A stretch of DNA of 64,000 bases, from contig JABSQT010000001.1 in the NCBI GenBank assembly GCA_013215715.1, forward strand, positions 186,001-250,000, in the 5' to 3' direction. Below the pieces are notes generated by a model. It had not been told where the DNA came from, did not search any database, and saw nothing but the letters and a program-made list of their open reading frames with translations. The first letter of the stretch is position 1, and every line of letters begins with the position of its first letter. This stretch comes from Mycoplasmatales bacterium (GTDB taxonomy: Bacteria > Bacillota_I > Bacilli_A > Mycoplasmatales > Metamycoplasmataceae). The position numbers and the translations under genes were made by a program. This document shows, piece by piece, positions 40,958 to 57,805 of the stretch.

Positions 40958-43900
40958 ATGGCAGAACTTAAATATCAATTAAAAAAATTCGGACCACTTA
41001 CAGAAAGAAGAGATTACTCTAAAACTACTAATGATCTAGCAACCCCAGATCTATTAGAAGTACAAAGAAAATCTTTTGATGAACTTTTAAATAAGGGTCT
41101 TGAAAAATCAATTCAAACAATTTACCCAATAACATCGACAAGTGGAAAAACAACAATTCACTTCTTACATAAAACTCTTGGATTCATCACACCAGTTGAC
41201 CAAAGAAAAGATAAAGAAAAAAGATTAGCATTAGCTAAAAAGAAGAATAATTCAAAAACAGCTCTTAAATTCTCAAATGAGATTGAGCAAATGCCTAAAA
41301 ATGAATACGGTTGATTAAAACAACACAAACAAAAAGGTTCAACATATGAAGCGAAGATTAAAGCAATTTTATTACGTATCAATGAAGAAAACCCTTCTGA
41401 TTCAAATTTAGAACAGTTTAAAGATGTTGAATTAGATAAAATGTTGGATAAGACACAAACAAAAATTAGAATCGCTAATCATGAAACAGGTGAAATCATC
41501 GAAACAATCGATGTAGCACTTCTAATTAAAAATGCAGATGATTTAACAAAAGATGCTAAATCAAAAGCAGAAGCTAAAAAAGCTAAAAACTTTGGTATTG
41601 TAGCCAACGAAGTTCTTTTTGGAGCAATTCCATTAATGACTGAAGGTGGTACTTTCTTAATTAACGGTTCAGAAAAAGTAATCGTTTCACAACTTATTCG
41701 TTCGCCTGGTGCTTATTACGGACTGCGTGTTCGTAATCAACAAGGTGGGGATGATCTTTTCAATAAATTAGAAATCCTTCCACAATTAGGATCATGAATT
41801 GAAATATTCCATCGTGTTACTGGTAATTCAATTGACTGAGTTAAAATTAGATTAGATAAAAATAAACGTGTTCCTATTTCTGTATTTTTAAGAGCGATGG
41901 GTATGACAAAAGAAACAATGACTGAATTATATGGTGAGTCACAAGTTCTTTTTAATACTTTTGCAAAAGATAAATTTACTACAGAACAAGAAGCATTAGA
42001 AGGATTACATCGTGTAATTAGAAAAGGTGATCGTATTACTGAAGAGTCTAAGAAAAACTTAATTTCTAATTTACTTTTCAATGACAAAAGATATAACCTT
42101 TCAAGAACTGGTAGATATATGCTTAATAGAAAACTTAATCTTGTTGAAAGATTAAGAAATTCTATTCTTGCTGAAAACATTGTTTCTTCAAATGGTGTGG
42201 TTCTTTATAAATCAGGAACATTAATCACTAATGAAATGGCCATTGAAATTCAAAGAGCATTTAATTCGGGGATGGTTGAAACTATTGAAATTCCTAACAT
42301 CACTGCTGAAGTATATGGTTCTCAAGTAAATGAAAACAAAGAACTTGAAAAGAGAATTAAAATGTCTCTTGTTAAAGTTTATCCAACTAAAAAATGAATG
42401 GATGCTGGAAAACCAATGATTAATGTTATTGCTAATGATCCAAAAACAGTTGAAACACATATTGTTGTTTCTGATTTAATTGCTGCTATTTCTTATTACT
42501 TCAACATTATTGAAGGACTTGGTAATGATGATGATGCAGACTCATTGATTAATAAAAGAATAGTTAATGTTGGTGAATTGTTAGAAAATCAATTTAAAAT
42601 TGGTCTAACAAAAATGGAAAAAAATGCAAAAGAAAGAATGTCTTCAAAAGAAGTGGACAAAATTACTCCTAAAAATATTACAAATAATAAACCTATTTAC
42701 AATCAATTCAAAGCATTCTTTAATTCATCACAACTTTCACAATTTATGGATCAAATTAACCCATTAGCTGAAATTTCAAATAAACGTAGAATTACTTCTC
42801 TTGGACCAGGTGGTCTTAATAGAGATACGGCACAATTCGATGTTCGTGATGTTCATCCTACTCACTATGGACGTATTTGTCCTATTGAAACACCTGAAGG
42901 ACCAAATATTGGTTTAATTCTTAACTTTGCTAACTATTCACGTATTAATGATTTGGGATTTGTTGAAACACCTTACTTCCCAGTTAAAAATGGGGTAGTT
43001 GTAACAACTCCTGTTTATTTATCAGCGGTTGAAGAAAAAGGTAAAACATTTGCACAATCAACAGTCACATTAGACGCTGAAGGTAGAATTACAGATGAAA
43101 CAGTTACAGTCAGAAAAAATCATAACTATACAATAATCCCAGGTTCAGAAGTTGACTTTATCGATGTTTCATCAAAACAAGTTTCTTCAATTGCTGCTGC
43201 ATGTATTCCTTTCTTAGAGAATGACGATGCTAACCGTACTCTTATGGGTGCCAATATGCAACGTCAAGCTGTTCCTTTATTAAAAGCGGAGGCTCCTTAT
43301 GTAGCAACGGGTATTGAGTCAGAAATTGCTAGATATTCAGCAATGAATGTTAAAGCGACAAAGGATGGGGAAGTTACTTTTGTTGATTCAACAGAAATTA
43401 AAGTAAAACATGGTTCAAAAACAGAAACATATAATCTTAGAACTTTTGAAAGATCAAATCAAGGTACAGTTATATCTCAAAAACCAATTGTTCATGTTGG
43501 GCAAAAAGTTAAAGCTGGAGATATATTAACAGATGGTTCATCATTTGATAATGGTGAATTATCAATCGGTAAAAATGTTCTTGTTGCCTTTTCAACATGA
43601 AATGGATTTAATTATGAGGATGCTATTATTCTTTCGGAACGTTTAGTGAAAGAGGATGTTTATACTTCGCTACATATTGAAGAATATTCACTACAATTTA
43701 GAAAATCAAAAGCTGGTGATGATGAATTAACAACGGAATTACCAAATGTTTCTTCAAATGCCAAAAGATTCTTAGATGAAAGAGGGATTGTTACAATCGG
43801 TTCAGATGTATCTGCTGGAGATATTTTAGTTGGTCGTATTTCTCCAAAAGGTGAAGAAAACTCGACACCTGAAGAAAAACTAATAGCTGCTATTTTCTCG

Positions 43901-44790
43901 CAAAGATCTAAAAATCTTAGAGATACTTCTTTAAAAGTAAAACATGGTCAAGGTGGAACAGTTATTAATGTTGAAATTCTTTCAAGAGATACTGGAGATA
44001 AGTTAGAAGACGGTGTGGATAAAATTGTTAAAGTATATATTGCACAAAAAAGAAAAATTAAAGTTGGTGATAAGATGGCCGGGCGTCATGGTAATAAAGG
44101 TGTTATTTCAAGAGTTCTTCCAATTGAAGACATGCCTCATTTACCTGATGGTACACCATTAGATATTATGCTTAACCCACTTGGGGTTCCTTCACGTATG
44201 AATATTGGACAAGTGCTTGAACTTCACTTAGGTATGGCTGCTAGAGAACTTGGTGTTAAATTTGTTTCTCCAATCTTTGATGGTATTAAATTTGATGATA
44301 TTAATGCTGCATTAGAAGAAGCAAAATTACCTACAACTGGTAAATTCAAATTAACGGATCCAATGACAGGAAAACAATTTGATAATGAGGTTTCTGTTGG
44401 AGTTATGTATATGTTGAAATTATCACATATGATTGATGATAAAATGCACGCTCGTTCAGTTGGTCCTTACTCATTGATTACCCAACAACCACTTGGTGGT
44501 AAATCACAAAATGGGGGTCAAAGATTTGGTGAGATGGAAACATGAGCTATTGAATCTTATGGTGCAACAAATATCCTTCAAGAACTTTTAACATATAAAT
44601 CAGATAATATCGATGGACGTAATAGAGTTTATAATGCACTTGCAACTGGAACACCAGTTCCAAAAGCAGGTATGCCTGAATCATTTAATGTTCTTGCGTA
44701 TGAATTGCGTGGACTTGGACTTAAATTAGAAGTTGAAATTGATGATGAAAAACAACAAGAAGAAGAAAGTATAGAAGGGGAGGAAGAATA

Positions 44791-44791
<1 letters not shown>
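40958..44791 (+). CDS. rpoB: RNA polymerase beta subunit
   Basis: A 1277-residue subunit. The rifampicin pocket block [10 protein letters not shown] ... [11 protein letters not shown] is intact but has Asn608 where E. coli has His526, Thr613 for Ser531 and Ser614 for Ala532. The same Asn is known to explain natural rifampicin insensitivity in Spiroplasma citri. The N-terminal part holds roughly 130 extra, Lys-rich residues between about 75 and 230 compared with Bacillus. [33 protein letters not shown] and the C-terminal anchor block are all conserved. The stop overlaps the rpoC start (TAATG). Confidence 0.97.
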
Positions 44792-49002
<4,211 letters not shown>

Positions 49003-49047
49003 TAAAAAAAGAAAAAATAGTCTTTATAGACTGTTTTTCTTTTTTAT
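49003..49047 (+). terminator. Terminator of rpoBC
   Basis: The arms AGTCTTTATAGACT and outer A- and T-rich arms (AAAAAGAAAAA with TTTTTCTTTTT) form a long hairpin with a T tail. Confidence 0.8.
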
Positions 49048-49113
49048 TCTGGTAATAAGTAGTATAATTTTTAAGAAATATTCATAAATTTCAATATTTA
49101 AGGAGAAAAATAA

Positions 49114-50301
49114 ATGAAAAAATCAATTAACGATGTTCAATTAAAAGGGAAAAAGGTTTTAGTTCGTGTAGACTTTAATGTTCCTATTAAAGATGGAGTA
49201 ATCACTTCAGAAAAAAGAATCGATGCAGCTCTTCCAACAATTCAGAAAGTAATTTCTGAAGGTGGTAAGGCAATCTTATTCTCTCACTTGGGAAGAATAA
49301 AATCAGAGGAAGATAAAGCGGAAAACTCATTAGAAGTTGTAGCTATTAAACTTTCTGAAAAATTAGGTAAAGAAGTTAAATTTATTAATGCAACAAGAGG
49401 TACTGAATTAGAATCAACTATTGATGCAATGAATGAAGGTGACGTAATTATGTTCCAAAACACAAGATACGAGGATCTAAATAATAAAGCAGAATCAAAG
49501 AATGATCCTGAACTTGGTAAATACTGAGCTTCACTTGGAGAAGTATTTATTAATGATGCATTTGGTACAGCACATCGTGCACATGCATCAAATGTTGGTA
49601 TAGCTACAAATATTGCTGAATCTGCACTTGGGTATTTAGTTCAAAATGAAGTAAAAATGCTTTCTCAAGGTCTTGATACACCTAAAGCGCCATTTGTTGC
49701 TATTGTTGGTGGAGCAAAAGTTTCAGATAAAATCGCAGTTATTGAGAACTTATTAGTTAAAGCTGATAAAATACTTATTGGTGGTGGGATGGCTTATACT
49801 TTCCTTGCAGCACAAGGATATGCAATTGGAACTTCATTATTAGAAGCTGATTATATTGAATTAGCTAAGAAATTCTTAGCTAAAGGTGCTGATAAATTAG
49901 TATTGCCAATTGATCATGCTATTTCAACAGGATTTGCCGATAATGCAAGACAATGTACAGAAGGAATTGAAGTCCCTGAAGGTTATATGGGTCTTGATCT
50001 TGGTGATAAATCAATTAAGCTTTATAAAGAAGCACTTGAAGGAGCAAAGACAGTTGTTTGAAATGGTCCGATGGGTGTTGCTGAGTTTGAAAACTTCAAA
50101 CAAGGTACAGAAGCCGTTTGTGAAACAATTGCTAACCAAGAAGATGTATTCTCAGTTATTGGTGGAGGAGATTCAGCTGCTGCAGCAATAAAATTAGGAT
50201 TCGAAGAAAAATTTACTCATATTTCTACAGGTGGTGGAGCTTCACTTACTTACATGGAAGGTAAACCATTACCAGCTATAATTGCAATTCAAGATAAATA
50301 A
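49114..50301 (+). CDS. pgk: Phosphoglycerate kinase
   Basis: A 395-residue glycolytic enzyme transferring phosphate from 1,3-bisphosphoglycerate to [17 protein letters not shown] (residues about 15-28), the SHLGRIK loop, [15 protein letters not shown], and the nucleotide-binding GGAKVSDKI and GGGDSAAA motifs are present. The C-terminal [15 protein letters not shown] hinge is normal. It has its own promoter and terminator, so it is not transcribed with tpiA. Confidence 0.97.
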
Positions 50302-50307
50302 TAATTG

Positions 50308-50346
50308 TAAAAATCAATTAATCCATAAGGATTGATTTTTTTTGTT
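50308..50346 (+). terminator. Terminator after pgk
   Basis: AAATCAAT and ATTGATTT form the stem, with a TAATCCATAAGG loop and T7 after it. Confidence 0.85.
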
Positions 50347-50488
50347 GAAAAAACTATTTTTATTCAATGTAAAATGCACTTTTTCAAAAGTATAAAATGA
50401 AACATATATAAAATATATGCTATAATTAATCTAGTTTAAATATAGGAATGAATTTAAATGAAAAAATAAACGCATAAAGGGAGAAGAA

Positions 50489-51139
50489 ATGGCAGAAACA
50501 AAAACAATAAAAAAAACTGTGGCAAGTGTTAATTACACAGTTTCTAAAAAAGGTGAAAAACAATGAACAGTTAAAAAAGATGGTGTAGATCGTTATTATC
50601 ACCATACATCAAAAGGAACAGCTTTTGCTGATGCTGAAACAAAAATTAAGTCTGTTGCAGGAAGATCAGGGAGAATTAAAATTCATGAAGATGGAAAATA
50701 TACTTCAAACTGATTTGTAGAAGCAAATAAAGTTACAAAATTAGCTTCAGGTAATCAAGATGTTGAAATTTTAGCATTAATTAAAGAGCAAAAACAAAAA
50801 ATAGATGCTTTACAAAAACAAAAAGCAACTAAACCAGTAGAAAAAGATGTAAAAATCGCTAAAGAAGCAGAAGATGCTTTAAAAATCGCTAAAGAAGCTA
50901 AAAAGTTATCTGAAGAAACACAAGAAGAAAATAAAAAATTAAAAAATGAAAATGTTGCTTTAACAAAAGAGGTTGAAGTATTGAAAACACAAGTTGTAAA
51001 ATTAAGAAAAAACCCAGCAACAAAAGGCGGAAAATCAGTATTTGAATCTGCTTTATTAGGATTTATTCTTGTATTAACAATAACAATTTTTGTATTTTTA
51101 ATGTTAGCACTATTTAATGTTGTTGACTTAGGAAAATAG
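50489..51139 (+). CDS. DUF2188-domain protein with coiled coil and C-terminal membrane anchor
   Basis: A 216-residue protein. Residues about 16-65 resemble the small DUF2188 domain (KKDGVDRYYHHTSKGTAFAD then RIKIHEDGKY). A Lys/Glu-rich helix of about 100 residues follows, with the repeat KIAKEAEDALKIAKEA and a coiled-coil stretch. One strong membrane segment lies near residues 186-210 (ALLGFILVLTITIFVFLMLAL). This is a tail-anchored arrangement with the domain in the cytoplasm. No function is established. It lies between pgk and tpiA but has its own TATAAT (50421-50426), a GGGAG site and its own terminator. Confidence 0.8.
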
Positions 51140-51146
51140 AAATAAA

Positions 51147-51177
51147 TAAAATAACTGTAAAGGTTATTTTTTTTATT
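51147..51177 (+). terminator. Terminator after the DUF2188 gene
   Basis: AAATAAC and GTTATTT pair around TGTAAAG, with a following T run. Confidence 0.78.
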
Positions 51178-51229
51178 AAAAATGTTAAAATATATACATA
51201 AAATAAATTTATGATAAGGAGAAATAAAA

Positions 51230-51967
<738 letters not shown>

Positions 51968-52015
51968 TTAAATAATAAAAAGTGGGTAAAACCATTTTTT
52001 AATTAAGGAGAAAAT

Positions 52016-53530
52016 ATGAAAAAACCAGTAGTATTAATGGTTATAGATGGTTTAGGAACGTTAGACAAAATAGAGGGGAATGCAGTAAAACAAGCGAACA
52101 CTCCGGTGTTTGATAAGGTTTTTGCTGAATATCCAAATGTATTGGTTAAGGCTGCGGGGGAATCGGTTGGACTTCCAACTGGTCAAATGGGTAACTCTGA
52201 AGTTGGTCACCTTAATATTGGTGCTGGGCAAGTGGTTTACACAGGATTATCACTAATCCAAAACTCAATAGATCAAAATACATTTAAAGAAAACAAATCA
52301 TTTTTAAATGCGATGAATCATTCAAAGGAAAACAATTCAACTTTACATATAATGGGATTGCTTTCTCCGGGTGGGATTCATTCACTAGATAAACACTTAT
52401 GAGAAATAATGGATATGGCATATGAACAAGGTGTTAAAGATGTAACATTGCATGTATTCTCAGATGGTAGAGATGTTGCACCAAATGCATTTTCAAATTC
52501 ATTAAAAGAATTAATGCCAAGATTAGAAAAATATAAATTTAAATTAGGTTCAGTTTCAGGTCGTTTATATTCAATGGATAGAGATGCAATGTTTGATAGA
52601 ACGGAAAAAGCATACCAAGCTATTATGGGTAAAACTGACAGAAAATTTGATGATATTTATAAATATATCGAAAGTCAATATGCAGCGGGTAACACAGATG
52701 AATTTATTGAACCAGCTATCAATTCGGATTCAAATACAAAATTCTTACAAGATAATGATTCAGTAATATTCTTTAATTTTAGACCAGATAGAGCTAGACA
52801 ACTTGCACATTTAATGGTTGGGTCTTCATCTGTTTATGATGTGAAGCCATCAACACAACTTAAAAATGTGCCTGTTATTTCAATGATGAAATATGAAGGT
52901 GTTAATACAGATGTTGCTTTTGATATGATGGAAGTTCCAACACCAATTGGAAAAGTTATTTCAGAAGCAGGGTTAAAACAATTACGTATTGCTGAAACTC
53001 AAAAATATGCTCATGTTACATTCTTTATGGATGGTGGAGTGGATATTGAATATCCAGGCGCAGATAGAATTTTAGTTGATTCAGTAAAAGTCAAATCATT
53101 TACGGAAGCTCCTAAAATGTCAGCTGAAGGTATTGCTACTAAATTAATTAAAGTTGTAGATCAATATGATCTTACAATTATGAACTTTGCTAATCCTGAT
53201 ATGGTTGGTCATACAGGGGATTTACCTTCAGCAATAATTGCTATGGAAGAGTTAGATTTACAAGTTGGTCGTATTTTAGATAAATTAAATAAAATTGGTG
53301 GAACATTATTCATTACAGCTGACCATGGTAATGCAGAAATTATGATTGATGAAAATGGTGGTCCAGCTACTAAGCATACTTCATCACCAGTATTATTTGT
53401 ATGCTCTGATAAATCAATTTCTTTAAAAGAAGGTGGTAAATTGGCTAATGTAGCTCCTACAGTTCTTGATTATATGGGGATTGAAAAAGGTTCTTCAATG
53501 GATGAGGATTCACTTTTAGTTAAAAGATAA
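52016..53530 (+). CDS. gpmI: Phosphoglycerate mutase, cofactor-independent
   Basis: A 504-residue manganese-type mutase of the alkaline phosphatase superfamily, interconverting 3- and 2-phosphoglycerate. VLMVIDGLG carries the first metal Asp, and GQMGNSEVGHLNIGAG carries the phosphorylated Ser. HVFSDGRDVAPN and the C-terminal ITADHGNAE metal site are complete. The family usually has Tyr/Trp after DG; here it is Leu. AAGGAG precedes the ATG. Confidence 0.96.
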
Positions 53531-53531
53531 T

Positions 53532-53562
53532 TTAAAACAACACAAATGTGTTGTTTTTTTGT
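53532..53562 (+). terminator. Terminator after gpmI
   Basis: AAACAACACA and TGTGTTGTTT form a strong stem around AA with T7 after it. Confidence 0.87.
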
Positions 53563-53579
53563 AAAAAAATAATATTTTT

Positions 53580-54767
53580 TTATTTAATTAAATTCAATAA
53601 TTCATTTGCAATAACTAATTCTTCATTTGTTCTCATTGCATATAAATTAATATTTGAAGAATCTTCTGAAATCTTATTATATGAATCATAATTAATTTGA
53701 TTTCGTTCTTTAGAAAGTTTAATATCTAAAATTTTAATTTGTTCAAGGATTGCTTCTCTAATTTTTCAAGAATTTTCACCAATACCTGCAGTAAAAATAA
53801 TACCATCCAATTTTTCACCGATTTGATTTGCATAATCAACAATATAAGTTGCAATTCTTTTAGAAAACATATTTATTGCACGTTGTGCAAATTTATTACC
53901 TTCTGTAGCAGCTTTTCTAATATCCCGCATATCAGAAGATATTCCTGAAAGTGCTAAAAGACCTGAATTATGATTTAAATCATCAACAATTTCTTCAGCG
54001 CTGCGTCCAGTTTGTTGACTCATATAACCAATAATAGCAGGATCTAAATCACCCGAGCGAGTCCCCATAATTAACCCCGCTAAAGGAGTTAATCCCATAG
54101 AGGTATTAATAACTTGAGAATTTTTAATAGCTGATAATGAAGAACCATTACCTAAATGACAAATAATAAGATTAACATTATCCTTGTTTAATATAACTTT
54201 CATTTGATTAGTAATATATTTATGTGAAGTTCCATGTGCTCCATAACGTCTCACATCATATTTTTCATATCATTCAGAAGGAACTGCATATAAGAATTCT
54301 TCAGGATTCATAGATTGATGAAATGATGTATCAAACACTCCTACATTTTTAACATTTGGAAGTAACATTAAAAAAGCTTCAATGATATCCGCTTCACCAG
54401 GATTATGAAGAGGCGCTAATTTGCCCAATTCTCTAATTTTAGTAAGGTTTTTAGAATTAATTATTACAGATTTTTTAAAAATCTCTCCACCTTGAACAAT
54501 TCTGTGACCAATACCAACTATTTCATCCAATGAATTAATTATATTTTTTTCTTTAAGTTGTTCAATTAATAATTGAATAGCTTCTTTGTGATCGTTCAAT
54601 CTTTTTTTAATTGTGAATTTTCCTTGTTTTGTTTTTATTGTAAAAGAACCATCTACTTGTATTCTTTCAGCTAAACCTGAAGCGATAACTTCCTTTGTTT
54701 TTGATTCCATCATTTGAAATTTTAATGATGAAGAACCGCCGTTAACAATTAATATTTTACCTTGCAT
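53580..54767 (-). CDS. ackA: Acetate kinase
   Basis: A 395-residue ASKHA-fold kinase making ATP and acetate from acetyl phosphate. The N-terminal signature ILIVNGGSSSLKFQ, the GHRIVQGGE block, DTSFHQSM with the catalytic Asp, RRYGAHGTSHKY, ICHLGNGSSLSAI and TAGIGENS are all present. The start at 54767 was chosen over an upstream in-frame ATG because AAAGGATGG lies between them. It works with Pta (5.2 kb), although the two genes are about 48 kb apart and on opposite strands. Confidence 0.97.
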
Positions 54768-54871
54768 TTTACCATCCTTTATATTTTTATTTAACAATAT
54801 AATTTTAACCTTATTATGAGAGTAAATAATAAAATAATTTATTTTATTGATGGACTTTATAAATCAAAGAT

Positions 54872-54901
54872 TTGCATTGCATAATAAATGAGTTGTATAA
54901 T
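54872..54901 (+). promoter_or_regulatory. Promoter of the NADH oxidase gene
   Basis: TTGCAT (54872-54877) and TATAAT (54896-54901) are 18 bases apart, the best-formed two-box promoter seen in this window. The start codon is about 36 bases downstream with AAAGGAG between. Confidence 0.65.
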
Positions 54902-54937
54902 TTTATTGGAAGAACAAATCATTTAAAAGGAGAGAAT

Positions 54938-56284
54938 ATGAAAATTATAGTTATGGGTATAAATCATGCAGGTACTTCATTTGTTAGGACATTGGCAAAT
55001 TTAACAAAAGAAAATGAAATAGTAGCATATGATAAAAATACTAATATTTCATTTTTAGGATGTGGAATAGCGTTATGAGTTTCAGATGAATTTAAAGATC
55101 CGAATGGATTATTTTATTCATCGCCTGAAGAGTTAAAAGGTATGGGTATTCACGTCAATATGCAACATGAAATAATTGAAGTCAATACAAAAGAGAAATA
55201 TGTAATGGTTAAAAATCTTAAAACTGGTGAAGTTTTTAAAGATGATTATGATAAATTAGTGTATTCTGCAGGAACATGACCAATCGTTCCCCCAATTAAA
55301 GGAATAAACAAAAGTAATATTTTTATTTCGAAATTATTCCAACATGCTAAAAAGATTAAAGAAAAAGCAAAAGATAAAAAAATCCAAGAGGTTGTTATCG
55401 TTGGTGCTGGCTATATTGGGATAGAACTTGTTGAAGCTTTCGTGAAAGCGGGTAAAAAAGTTACATTAATTGATATGGCTAATAGAGTTATACCTGCATA
55501 CTTTGATAAGGAATTTACTGAACCACTTCAAAAAAGAATGGAAGAAGTTGGAGTGAATTTAAGAATGAATGAAACTGTTCAAGAATTTAAAGGAGGGGAT
55601 AGTGTCACTTCAGTTATTACTGAAAAAGGTGAATATAATGCGGATTTAGTAATTTTATCAATTGGATTTAAACCATTAACAAAGCTGGTTGAAGATCAAT
55701 TGAAATTAGAAGAAAGAACAAAAGCAATTATTGTAAATGAATATCAACAAACATCAAATAAAGATGTTTATGCAATTGGTGATTCAGCATCTCTAATGCA
55801 TAATTCTACAAGAAAATATTCTCATGTTGCATTAGCTACCAATGCTGTTAAAACTGGTTTGGTTGCAGCTTATCATGTTGCAAAAATTAATTTACCTTTC
55901 CCAGGAGTTCAAGGCACAAATGGGATTAATGTATTTGGTTGTAAATATGCTTCAACTGGAATATCGGAAGCATTTTGTAAAAAGAACAATATTAATGCTA
56001 AAACTATATTTTGAAAAGATGCAGATAAACCCGAATGAATGTCAACAGTCGAAGATGTTCAAATAAAATTAGTGTATGATCCAGAAACATTGAGATTACT
56101 TGGTGCCCAAATAGGTTCATTGGGTAATAATAATCATGCAGAATCTATATTCATGCTTTCGCTTGCAATTCAAAAGGGTATGACATTACCTGAAATTGCG
56201 TTAGTTGATGTATATTTCTTACCGCATTATAATAAACCATTTAATTTTATATTACAAGCATTACTTAATGGGATTAATAAATAA
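54938..56284 (+). CDS. nox: NADH oxidase (water-forming type), FAD-dependent
   Basis: A 448-residue pyridine nucleotide-disulfide oxidoreductase. The N-terminal block [10 protein letters not shown] replaces the usual GxGxxG; the redox Cys lies in [10 protein letters not shown] (about residue 43), as in NADH oxidases and CoA-disulfide reductases. The NAD-binding [12 protein letters not shown] and the FAD-binding VYAIGDSA motifs follow, with a C-terminal dimerisation domain. It would reoxidise NADH with O2, a usual partner of acetate fermentation. Start from AAAGGAG before 54938; an earlier in-frame ATG at 54872 lies within the promoter. Confidence 0.9.
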
Positions 56285-56312
56285 AATAAAGCTTTATAGC
56301 TTTATTTTTTTA
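56282..56312 (+). terminator. Terminator after nox
   Basis: AAATAAAGC and GCTTTATTT pair around TTTATA, followed by T7; the stem overlaps the stop. Confidence 0.82.
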
Positions 56313-56395
56313 TGTGATGTATACTTTATTTGTAGTTTAAATAATAAACCCTACTTATTACAGAGGGTATTATTACTGCGTAATTGAGGAGAAAA
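56313..56395 (+). promoter_or_regulatory. Leader of the coaX-panT pair with a small hairpin
   Basis: ACCCT (56348-56352) and AGGGT (56365-56369) can pair around an ACTTATTACAG loop, and TTATTAC occurs twice (56357 region and 56371 region). GAGGAG precedes the coaX ATG. I cannot match it to a known riboswitch; it may be only promoter sequence. Confidence 0.3.
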
Positions 56396-57121
56396 ATGAA
56401 ATTATATTTTGATATTGGTAATACCAGTATAAAGATGAATTTTAAGTTAAATAGAAAAGAGTTTTATGTTTCATTTAAAACAAAAAATAACTTTTCTCCA
56501 GATTCATTATTTAGTTTTTTACCAGAAGAGGTTAAAAAAGCTAAGGTAGAAAATGCTTGAATTTCATCAGTAGTCCCAACACAATTGGCAACGGTGGAAG
56601 AAATGATTATAAAGTATTTTGGGATTAAACCCAAAATTATTTCGTTTCCAATAAAAACGGGGATTAAATTTAAAGCAACAAATCCTAAAACCATTGGTTC
56701 AGATATTATAGCTTTATCAACTTATATTGCAAGTAAATCAAATAATGCTATCATTATTAATTTAGGAACAGCCACAACAATAACTCACGTTAAAAATAAA
56801 ACAATGATGGGAACAATTTTTGCGCCAGGAATTATGGTTGGTATTGAATCATTGGTTGCGAATGCCTCGAAACTTCATGAAATAAATCTAAAATTAGTGG
56901 ATAAACTTATTGGTAATAATACTGAAGAATGTTTATCGATTGGAATATTAAAAGGCCATATTCATATGATTAGGGGATTTATTAAAGAAATAGATTCTGA
57001 TGCAGATGTTTTTATCTCAGGTGGAAATTCTAAATTTATAAAAAATAAAATTGCAGCTACATATATCAAAGAAGCAACTATAGAAGGTATGAAGGTTATT
57101 GAAAAATTTAATGAAAAATAG
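56396..57121 (+). CDS. coaX: Type III pantothenate kinase
   Basis: A 241-residue ASKHA-fold kinase for the first step of coenzyme A synthesis. The phosphate-binding DIGNTSIK is at residues 6-13, GSDIIAL holds the conserved Asp of the substrate site, and INLGTATTITHV and APGIMVGIESL follow. It is slightly shorter than average (about 255). Its last 11 bases overlap the next gene, an S component; this pairing of pantothenate kinase with an importer supports the calls for both. Confidence 0.92.
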
Positions 57122-57761
57122 AGAATTCTTTTTAATTAAACCTAGGACAATTGCGTTTTTGGGAGTTTATGTTGCAATATTTATTATAATGACATTTGTT
57201 CCACAAGTTGGATACATAAGAATAGGACCTTTTAATGCAACTATGATGGCTATACCAGTTACATTAGCAACTATTCATTATGGTTGAAAAGGAGCGATAT
57301 TTGGTATAGTTTGTTTTATTATTTCATCGATAATTGGAACATTATTTTTCACACCCCCAATAATCGCTTTTGTTGGAGGTTGAGGTAATTTATTGGTAGT
57401 CTTTATTATTGGAAGATTATTAATTTTAATTCCATTGATGTTAGTTCTATTAGTTGCAAGTATCATGAGAAAGAAAGTTAGAATTAAAAATTCTAAAAAA
57501 ATAATTCTGATTAAATATATATACGCATTTATTTTAGGGTTGATAATTTCGATATTTAATACTTTATTTGTGGCGTCATTGATTTATATTTATGCATATA
57601 ACTATGGTTCTTTAAAAGATTCTTATTGAGTATTTATATTTTCTATTGGTATAAACATAATTATAGAATGAACAGTTCCACCTCTTATTGCAATGATGGT
57701 GTCTAGTTTAGGCTTTTATTTAGAACAAAAAGAAAAATCAGTTAAAAAAGATAGGTATTAA
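57111..57761 (+). CDS. panT: ECF transporter S component, probable pantothenate transporter
   Basis: A 216-residue membrane protein with about six hydrophobic segments. The helix IAFLGVYVAIFIIMTFVPQ followed by GYIRIGPFNATMMAIPVTLA matches the helix 1-2 pattern of ECF S components, with a central FFTPPIIAFVGGWGN loop. Overlap with coaX makes pantothenate the most likely vitamin. An alternative TTG start at 57099 would add four residues. The energising ECF module is not in the window. Confidence 0.8.
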
Positions 57762-57790
57762 TAAAATTACTTAGAAAGAGTGATTTTTTG

Positions 57791-57796
57791 TATAAT
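57791..57796 (+). promoter_or_regulatory. -10 box of hslO (very short leader)
   Basis: TATAAT, with TG directly upstream (extended -10), ends nine bases before the ATG at 57806. The message would have zero to three untranslated bases. Confidence 0.6.
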
Positions 57797-57805
57797 TATT
57801 TAACT

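Noticed and set aside
56340-56395. preQ1 or another known riboswitch before coaX
   Set aside because: The required loop and tail sequences do not match; only a short hairpin can be supported.
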